IMG/VR virus record: IMGVR_UViG_3300025154_000269
Location: 1-35,563 of that record
DNA length: 35,563 nucleotides
Strand: one strand, 5' to 3'
From: a virus
Shown here: positions 31,235 through 35,563 of the stretch, piece by piece
Position numbering within the stretch: the stretch's first letter is position 1
How the letters are laid out: each line of letters begins with the position of its first letter
The notes under the pieces: generated by a model
What the model was told of the DNA's origin: nothing
The model's input: only the letters and a program-made list of their open reading frames with translations
Databases searched by the model: none
Program-made: the position numbers and the translations under genes

Positions 31235-31261
31235 CAATTTATCAATAACAGTTTAACTATT

Positions 31262-31315
31262 CTCTGTAACGTGCTATAACGTATTAAACCAAATATAATA
31301 TAGTGCGGTACGGAG
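31262..31315 (+). promoter_or_regulatory. Unit-heading stem-loop 8
   Basis: A 17-bp stem with one mismatch (31,262-31,278 / 31,299-31,315); 20-nt loop. TGCTATAAC spans the stem/loop junction. An extra CAATAACAG lies upstream. Confidence 0.75.
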
Positions 31316-31352
31316 AGCAATTAAGCTCAAAAAATCTAGGAGGTTACATATT

Positions 31353-31775
31353 ATGGCAATCAAAACATTTGTGAAGGAATATAAAAATTATGGTTGGAAT
31401 GAGATTAAAGTTATTGACTTTGAAACTGGGGAGTTTACTCAATACAATGTATGCAATACTATTGGGTTTCCTTTTGGTACTCCTTATCAAACTACAGTTT
31501 TTGAAATGGGTTATACTTCAGTAAAAGAATGTTTAAAAACTCTTAAAGAGCGTAATTTGCTAGATTATGAAGTCGATTGTAAGGAGCAAAAAGAGTCCGA
31601 AAGAATTGGTTATATTAATTTGGGAGTAGAAAGGATTAAACGAGTAGGAAGAGTTAACACAAAAGATTTTGAAGATGTTTGCAACAAATTAAGTGGTTAT
31701 GGAATGGGATTTTGTGATTCTCAAAATTCTATTACTGCATGTTATTTGCATAGTTTAGAAGAAGGAGCGTGTTAA
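31353..31775 (+). CDS. Unknown 140-residue protein
   Basis: TAGGAGG precedes ATG. Starts MAIKTFVKEYKNYGWNEIKVIDFETGEF; a beta-rich first half, helices, then a cysteine-containing end (GFCDSQNSITACYLHSLEEGAC). The gene ends 2 nt before the next ATG. Function unknown. Confidence 0.68.
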   Translation: MAIKTFVKEYKNYGWNEIKVIDFETGEFTQYNVCNTIGFPFGTPYQTTVFEMGYTSVKECLKTLKERNLLDYEVDCKEQKESERIGYINLGVERIKRVGRVNTKDFEDVCNKLSGYGMGFCDSQNSITACYLHSLEEGAC

Positions 31776-31777
31776 CA

Positions 31778-32119
31778 ATGAATACTAAAACTAATGGCAT
31801 TTGGGTATGGACTGCAAAAGCAGAAGAAAAGGCAAAAGAATTAAACCTTGAGGAAAGAAAAGAAAATATTCCTGCATGGTTAGGATATTCTCTTTTAGGC
31901 CAATTTGCTCCTCAAAAATGGGTTGAACTTGGATATGTAAAGGAATTAAAGTGCCAAGTATTAATCCATAACTCTAAAAACAAAATACCTGAATGGGTTG
32001 ATGGTTTTATAACAGGAACCATTGCCGGAGATGTAGGAGAAGATTTTGAGCGAATCAATGTTTTAGCAAATGGAAATAATTTAATTGGTTGTCATCCTGA
32101 TTGTGTCAAGCAAATATAA
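31778..32119 (+). CDS. Unknown 113-residue protein
   Basis: I choose ATG 31778 (MNTKTNGIWVW) because GAAGGAGCG lies upstream; the in-frame start at 31,769 overlaps the preceding stop region. Alpha/beta, with a tryptophan-rich start and a strand-rich end (GFITGTIAGDVGEDFERINVLANGNNLIGCH). It may be translated together with 31,353. Function unknown. Confidence 0.68.
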   Translation: MNTKTNGIWVWTAKAEEKAKELNLEERKENIPAWLGYSLLGQFAPQKWVELGYVKELKCQVLIHNSKNKIPEWVDGFITGTIAGDVGEDFERINVLANGNNLIGCHPDCVKQI

Positions 32120-32142
32120 TTATTTTGATAGTGCCTAGACAT

Positions 32143-32182
32143 CCTGCAATCTATATAACAGCGAACTATGTGTGGTTGCAGG
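32143..32182 (+). promoter_or_regulatory. Unit-heading stem-loop 9
   Basis: CCTGCAATC pairs with the complementary arm ending TTGCAGG (32,143-32,151 / 32,174-32,182). The loop contains TATATAACAGCG. Confidence 0.68.
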
Positions 32183-32237
32183 GTTTTGGAGTTTATCAAA
32201 GTGAGTAATGTGATAAACTAGAAGGAGTGAAATTATT

Positions 32238-32594
32238 ATGACAGAATTATGTGTACATAATGAAGGTATTTGTTCAATGGTTGACCCATTTATAACAACT
32301 AATGAAAGATGTTTGACTTTTAAGTATGCAGGAAATGACAAAGTGGAAAATGCAATAAATCTTTCAAGTTTATTAGATCAAAACAAAATAGATCATGTTT
32401 GCTATCTTGAAACTGGGAATTATTACCCTTGTCAATTTATCCTCAGAAGAAGTGGTAGAAAATGGAATGATATAATGAAGTTGGTTAATAGTGTTCAGTC
32501 CCCAAAGTATGACTATGCTAAGATTGACTTCTACATAACTGACGAAGTAAAGAAAAATGTTTTAGGTAAAATTCAAGTAGTTCAATATTGTTAA
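32238..32594 (+). CDS. Unknown 118-residue protein
   Basis: GAAGGAG precedes ATG. Cysteine- and tyrosine-containing alpha/beta protein (NERCLTFKYAGNDKVENAINLSSLLD..., ending KIQVVQYC). No motif recognised. Alone in its unit. Confidence 0.65.
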   Translation: MTELCVHNEGICSMVDPFITTNERCLTFKYAGNDKVENAINLSSLLDQNKIDHVCYLETGNYYPCQFILRRSGRKWNDIMKLVNSVQSPKYDYAKIDFYITDEVKKNVLGKIQVVQYC

Positions 32595-32599
32595 CCCTT

Positions 32600-32640
32600 C
32601 GAAACTTACAATTTATGGTATAACAGCCGGCCATATTTCG
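32600..32640 (+). promoter_or_regulatory. Unit-heading stem-loop 10
   Basis: CGAAA/TTTCG and TATGG/CCATA two-part stem; 12-nt loop TATAACAGCCGG, preceded by TGG so that TGGTATAAC forms an extended -10-like string. Confidence 0.6.
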
Positions 32641-32650
32641 TTCATGGACC

Positions 32651-32679
32651 TTCCATAACGCTTGCGTGTATGCTATACT
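32651..32679 (+). promoter_or_regulatory. Promoter and operator of the RHH gene
   Basis: Extended -10 TGCTATACT (-10 at 32,674-32,679). The spacer contains the ACGC-TT-GCGT dyad (32,658-32,667). The -35 (TTCCAT) is weak. The dyad shares CGCTTGC with the next promoter. Confidence 0.65.
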
Positions 32680-32705
32680 TACATTATCATAAAGGAGGTG
32701 TCAGA

Positions 32706-32849
32706 ATGCAGGTTACACTCAACACTAGACTAGAGGTAGAGGTCAGGCGAAGACTAGACGCTTATGTTCTAAAAGTTAACCGTCCTATGGCTCAAATAGT
32801 CGCAGAGGCCATTCAAAAATATCTAGACGAAAAGGAGAAAAAAGAGTAA
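32706..32849 (+). CDS. Ribbon-helix-helix (Arc/CopG-like) repressor
   Basis: A 47-residue protein; AAAGGAGG precedes ATG. The pattern MQVTLNTRLEVEVRRRLDAY (ribbon and helix A), then KVNRPMAQIVAEAIQKYL (turn and helix B) is the standard RHH fold; the VTLNT strand would read DNA bases as a dimer. Its own promoter and the promoter just downstream both contain a CGCTTGC-type dyad in the spacer between -35 and -10, so it probably represses both. No toxin partner is next to it, so an antitoxin role is less likely. Confidence 0.82.
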   Translation: MQVTLNTRLEVEVRRRLDAYVLKVNRPMAQIVAEAIQKYLDEKEKKE

Positions 32850-32856
32850 ATTTTTA

Positions 32857-32885
32857 TTGACAGGTGCTTGCAAGCGTGGTATAGT
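32857..32885 (+). promoter_or_regulatory. Consensus promoter with palindromic operator in its spacer
   Basis: TTGACA (32,857-32,862), 17-nt spacer, TATAGT (32,880-32,885). The spacer contains a perfect GCTTGCAAGC palindrome (32,866-32,875). This unit lacks the usual stem-loop and appears controlled by the RHH repressor instead. Confidence 0.85.
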
Positions 32886-32936
32886 GTTATTAATCAAGTA
32901 AATATTATTTATTAATTTAAGAAAGAAGGAATTAAG

Positions 32937-33203
32937 ATGTTCAGAGACGATGAAGAAAAAGTTATGGGAGCTAAAATTCAAAAAGTCAAAAGCGCAATCA
33001 GTAAAGTTTTAGAGGAATGTGTAAATGAGTTACCTGAAGTTCAATTAGGATGGAGTGGATCTGTAATTGAGGTTTATCTATCAGGCGGTAATTATCAAAC
33101 TAGAAATGTCATTGAAAATCATTTTGTAAACAGTAGAAAATACAAAGGAGTTGAAATTCAAAATAACAATACCAAAAAACGTATTAGTTTTTATTTAGCG
33201 TAA
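32937..33203 (+). CDS. Unknown 88-residue protein under the RHH-type promoter
   Basis: GAAGGA precedes ATG. Mixed alpha/beta: a helix (KIQKVKSAISKVLEECVNEL) then strands (SVIEVYLSGGNYQTRNVIENHF). The first gene behind the GCTTGCAAGC promoter, so it is the most likely regulated partner of the RHH protein. Function unknown. Confidence 0.68.
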   Translation: MFRDDEEKVMGAKIQKVKSAISKVLEECVNELPEVQLGWSGSVIEVYLSGGNYQTRNVIENHFVNSRKYKGVEIQNNNTKKRISFYLA

Positions 33204-33229
33204 GTAAAACTTAAAAGGAGGATATAACA

Positions 33230-33445
33230 GTGAGTAAGAAAGCATCAATAAGTAAATATATTCAACGATTGGCAGATAGGTTTAACCTTGACGTTACTGC
33301 AACGATTGAAAAAGGTGAATATGATACCACGCACAAAGTATATCATTTTAGTGGTAATTTCCTTGCAAATTTTGAAGCATTAGAGAGGGAAGTGGAAGGA
33401 TATACAAAATCAACAGAGTTTCCTGCGGCATTGATAAAAGATTAA
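33230..33445 (+). CDS. Unknown 71-residue protein
   Basis: Starts at GTG with AAAGGAGG upstream (MSKKASISKYIQRLADRFNLDVTATIEKGEY...). An alpha/beta protein of unknown function. Co-transcribed with 32,937. Confidence 0.66.
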   Translation: MSKKASISKYIQRLADRFNLDVTATIEKGEYDTTHKVYHFSGNFLANFEALEREVEGYTKSTEFPAALIKD

Positions 33446-33454
33446 TATAATACG

Positions 33455-33513
33455 TTGATTGAAGGTTGCATACCAATAATTCTATAACAAATTGTCGTGC
33501 GACATTGAATCAA
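33455..33513 (+). promoter_or_regulatory. Unit-heading stem-loop 11
   Basis: A 15-position stem with 13 pairs (33,455-33,469 / 33,499-33,513) and a 29-nt loop with TCTATAACAAATT. 30 nt before the ATA start of the next gene. Confidence 0.65.
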
Positions 33514-33542
33514 AATATTGTGAATGAAAGAAGGAATATATC

Positions 33543-34031
33543 ATACTAACAATCAAAAAACTTCAAGATGCTAAAAAGGAATTAATCAAACGTGGTGGAG
33601 CAATTTATGTTGTTCAATCTGCCGGGAAAGTTGAAGTTTGGGTTAATGCTGGAGGTTACAGTGCTGTATCAATGGGTACTCATGTAATTCAAATTCTTGA
33701 CGAAAGACAAATTAAGTATGATAATGTATTTTATCAAAGTAAAAATCAAGAAATGAACTTGCAGGAATTTTGCGATATGGTTAATGATGAGTATTGCACT
33801 GAAGATATTAAAATAGAAGATGCTACACTTATTAAATCCTATAATATCGGAAGCAAAACAACCGAATTGCGTTTCACGCCAAAAGCAAATACTCAAACAT
33901 GGCCTGGATATGATGATTCATTACCATTGCGCTATGCAGGTTATTGGTACGGAACACATGATCATCATGAACATATCGGAAAAACTGAGAAGGAAGCAAT
34001 GGAATATCTTGCAGGAAATTATGGGATTTGA
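33543..34031 (+). CDS. Unknown protein with ATA start
   Basis: The frame reads well from 33,543, and the first in-frame ATG (33,672) has no ribosome binding site. AGAAGG lies 8 nt before ATA 33543, giving (M)LTIKKLQDAKKELIKRGGAIYVVQSAGKVEVWVN... to 34,031, 162 residues. The only nearby ATG (33,524) is out of frame and without a ribosome binding site. The protein is alpha/beta with a histidine cluster (GTHDHHEHIG) and TWPGYDDSLPLRYAGYWYG. Function unknown. Confidence 0.68.
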   Translation: MLTIKKLQDAKKELIKRGGAIYVVQSAGKVEVWVNAGGYSAVSMGTHVIQILDERQIKYDNVFYQSKNQEMNLQEFCDMVNDEYCTEDIKIEDATLIKSYNIGSKTTELRFTPKANTQTWPGYDDSLPLRYAGYWYGTHDHHEHIGKTEKEAMEYLAGNYGI

Positions 34032-34048
34032 TTAATTGTATTTGGAAT

Positions 34049-34097
34049 AGGCAATAACAATAGCATCATAACAGAACGACATAACAGGTTGTTGCCT
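34049..34097 (+). promoter_or_regulatory. Unit-heading stem-loop 12
   Basis: AGGCAATAAC pairs with the arm ending TTGCCT over 10 bp (one wobble; 34,049-34,058 / 34,088-34,097); the 29-nt loop carries two ATAACA copies. Confidence 0.68.
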
Positions 34098-34140
34098 TTC
34101 TTTAAAGGAAAAGTTAATTAAATATGAAGGAGTGGAGACA

Positions 34141-34287
34141 ATGATTAAATATCGTGAAATATACCCATGTTGGAAAGAAAGAGAAGTTAAAAGTCAAGAC
34201 TTAGTTAGTGAAATTCAATCTTTAGCAAAATGTAACATTAGAACCGCAAGAAAGATTATTGAAACAGTTAGAAAATCTAAATCCTAG
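34141..34287 (+). CDS. Unknown 48-residue basic protein
   Basis: AAGGAGT precedes ATG. A basic, helical peptide (MIKYREIYPCWKEREVKSQDL..., ending ARKIIETVRKSKS) that could be a small HTH-like DNA-binding protein; too short to decide. First of two genes in its unit. Confidence 0.6.
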   Translation: MIKYREIYPCWKEREVKSQDLVSEIQSLAKCNIRTARKIIETVRKSKS

Positions 34288-34326
34288 CAAACAATAATTT
34301 TCTGGGAAATGAAAGGAAGTAAAATT

Positions 34327-34539
34327 ATGAATAATAACTTAACAATGACCGCAGAGCAAGCGAAAATTTATGTAAGCAAGCGTATTATTCCTCAAGTCTA
34401 TGGAAGTGATCAAGGAATCTTAAGAGAATTGATATTTTCAATGGCAAAAGATATTAATTGGAATGATGTAGGTAAAAGAATTCTTAGAGAACATCCAGAA
34501 TTAAAGCAGGAAGATATAGATCAATTAAAGACTACTTAG
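34327..34539 (+). CDS. Unknown 70-residue helical protein
   Basis: ATG 34327 after AAAGGAAG. Starts MNNNLTMTAEQAKIYVSKRII; the end (KRILREHPELKQEDIDQLKTT) is helical. Second gene of its unit. Function unknown. Confidence 0.65.
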   Translation: MNNNLTMTAEQAKIYVSKRIIPQVYGSDQGILRELIFSMAKDINWNDVGKRILREHPELKQEDIDQLKTT

Positions 34540-34557
34540 GGCATTTAAAGCCCTTCT

Positions 34558-34609
34558 AAGCATCCTGTAATGCTCATAACAGCATAACACCAATGCTTGC
34601 AGAGCAGGG
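34558..34609 (+). promoter_or_regulatory. Unit-heading stem-loop 13
   Basis: CTGTAA-T-GC pairs with GCTTGCAG (34,565-34,573 / 34,595-34,602); alternative AAGCAT/ATGCTT pairing overlaps it. The loop has CATAACAGCATAACACC. Confidence 0.58.
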
Positions 34610-34662
34610 AGTTTAGAATGGTTTTGAAGACTCTAAAAATAAATTAATGGAGGAATGTTTGA

Positions 34663-34887
34663 ATGAAAAATAACTTACAATTTACCAAAAAAGAACACGG
34701 TGAAAATGAATATTGGACTTATCGCAACTGCAATTCCAGAGGTAATGCAACTCCAGTTTATAGTATTGATGGAGAAATTAGAGGTAGTGAACATGGTTCG
34801 TCACAATATCTGATAGATACTTACGACATGAATATTTTAGATGCTTATACCTATGTTCATGAAATTTCTACACACGGCAATCGTTAA
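34663..34887 (+). CDS. Unknown 74-residue protein, paralogue of 29,369
   Basis: GGAGG precedes ATG. Contains ENEYWTY, ATPVYSIDGEIRGSEHGSSQYLIDTYDMNILDAY, the same blocks as the 29,369 protein. The longer start adds about 10 residues. A duplicated small gene family; function unknown. Confidence 0.7.
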   Translation: MKNNLQFTKKEHGENEYWTYRNCNSRGNATPVYSIDGEIRGSEHGSSQYLIDTYDMNILDAYTYVHEISTHGNR

Positions 34888-34913
34888 TACTCTAAAGAGC
34901 TTATGCTCTTTGC

Positions 34914-34964
34914 TCAGTCCTTGTATAACAAAACTCAGAATAACAGTGACTATACAGGGGTTGA
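34914..34964 (+). promoter_or_regulatory. Unit-heading stem-loop 14
   Basis: A 14-bp stem including wobble pairs (34,914-34,927 / 34,951-34,964); 23-nt loop. TATAACA spans the stem/loop edge and GAATAACAGTG is in the loop. Confidence 0.7.
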
Positions 34965-35020
34965 CCAAAGGATATAAACTTAACCAATATATCCTAAAAT
35001 AAATTAAAGGAGGTAAAACA

Positions 35021-35125
35021 ATGTCTTATAAAATCCTAAATCAATACATATCAATTTGCAAAAATCAAGATGTACCTGCAAACTTTTCTGGACTAATTGC
35101 TTTCAATGCTATATTCAAAAAATAA
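35021..35125 (+). CDS. 34-residue peptide
   Basis: AAAGGAGG precedes ATG (MSYKILNQYISICKNQDVPAN..., ending FKK). Short helical peptide. First of two genes in its unit; the next ribosome binding site follows directly. Function unknown. Confidence 0.5.
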   Translation: MSYKILNQYISICKNQDVPANFSGLIAFNAIFKK

Positions 35126-35149
35126 AATTATGAAAGAAGGTTAATCAAA

Positions 35150-35440
35150 ATGCAAAAACCTAAAAACATCAAAAATTTAACCCATTCTGCCTCAAAACTA
35201 AACTCCTTATATCTAGGCAAAGAAATTGTTTACACAGGCACATCCAATACCCTAAGACCTTACAGGGGAGAAATCATTAACATTGCTTACTATTCAGACT
35301 TAGATCCTGTTCCATATGCAGAAATTAAATTAAAATTATGGAATAATCGAACTGTAACTAAAATTCTTCCATTATCAGATATTGTTTTGGCATCTTCTTT
35401 GAAGAAAACTAAAACTAAAAAATCCAAGTTAGCAGCATAA
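35150..35440 (+). CDS. Unknown 96-residue basic protein
   Basis: AGAAGG precedes ATG. The centre is beta-like (YLGKEIVYTGTSNTLRPYRGEIINIAYYSDLDPVPYAEIKLKLW), resembling small SH3-like barrels. The C-terminus is a lysine-rich tail (LKKTKTKKSKLAA), suggesting nucleic-acid binding. No family assigned. Confidence 0.65.
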   Translation: MQKPKNIKNLTHSASKLNSLYLGKEIVYTGTSNTLRPYRGEIINIAYYSDLDPVPYAEIKLKLWNNRTVTKILPLSDIVLASSLKKTKTKKSKLAA

Positions 35441-35458
35441 TTCAATATCTTTTATATG

Positions 35459-35514
35459 GACACTGTAAAGCGTAAAATAATTATAACAATTGATTCCCAT
35501 ACGTTGTACAGTGT
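35459..35514 (+). promoter_or_regulatory. Unit-heading stem-loop 15
   Basis: About 13-14 bp with one mismatch (35,460-35,474 / 35,500-35,514). The 25-nt loop has TTATAACAATTG. The gene it heads lies beyond the window. Confidence 0.72.
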
Positions 35515-35563
35515 AATTCTTAAAAGGTATTAGTTAAACTCAATGCTAATATCTCAACTATTG

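Noticed and set aside
33820-34035. Rightward 71-residue open frame overlapping the ATA-start gene
   Set aside because: Out-of-frame shadow of the well-supported 33,543-34,031 frame.
25881-35514. Unit-heading stem-loops as ordinary intrinsic terminators
   Set aside because: None is followed by a T-tract, loops are long and share an ATAAC motif, and they lie next to downstream starts rather than upstream stops.
25140-35563. CRISPR array
   Set aside because: The recurring intergenic elements differ in sequence, have irregular spacing and flank genes; there are no direct repeats of constant length.

Overview
This window looks like the early/accessory part of a large, low-GC bacteriophage (or phage-plasmid) of a Bacillales-type Firmicute. 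The supporting signs are a very AT-rich sequence, strong GGAGG-type ribosome binding sites, sigma-A promoters (TTGACA-17-TATAAT), frequent TTG/GTG starts, dozens of tiny unknown genes, homing-type nucleases (GIY-YIG, HNH), a helicase next to a replication-initiator-like HTH protein, and a fragment resembling the N-terminus of a single-subunit SPbeta YonO-type RNA polymerase. No virion, lysis, integrase, tRNA or CRISPR sequence is visible.

Layout. (1) Positions 1-13,700: leftward genes. They include the partial RNA-polymerase-like gene, two GIY-YIG genes, a frameshifted HNH gene, several zinc-ribbon miniproteins, an SF2 helicase (6,498-8,117), an HTH replication-type protein (8,507-9,643) beside an iteron-like repeat cluster (9,889-10,036), and a PP-loop/PAPS-reductase-like protein (11,873-13,150). 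(2) 13,700-15,880: a divergent gene-free centre. A roughly 480-nt core with balanced base composition and several good helices (14,345-14,830) is flanked on the left by a stretch almost free of C and on the right by a stretch almost free of G. (3) 15,880-24,120: rightward genes arranged mostly as single-gene units. Most have an extended -10 promoter preceded by a TAAAATAATTTTA-like box and are closed by their own intrinsic terminator. (4) 24,120-25,140: gene-free, with a second candidate structured RNA. (5) 25,140-35,563: rightward units of 1-4 genes. Almost every unit is introduced by an inverted repeat of different sequence, but with an ATAAC(A/G)-like motif in or beside its loop, 40-85 nt before the first start codon. 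A DUF262 protein, a DUF3560 protein and a ribbon-helix-helix repressor with two matching operators lie here.

Most distinctive observations. (a) The stem-loop family that heads transcription units in the right arm. (b) At least four genes whose only sensible start after a strong Shine-Dalgarno is ATT or ATA. (c) The mirror-image C-less/G-less flanks around the central core. (d) The one-gene-one-terminator array. (e) A small repressor whose operator sits in the spacer of both its own and the next promoter. Most small proteins are of unknown function; I describe what is visible and do not assign roles. All statements come from reading the sequence by eye; no database search was run.
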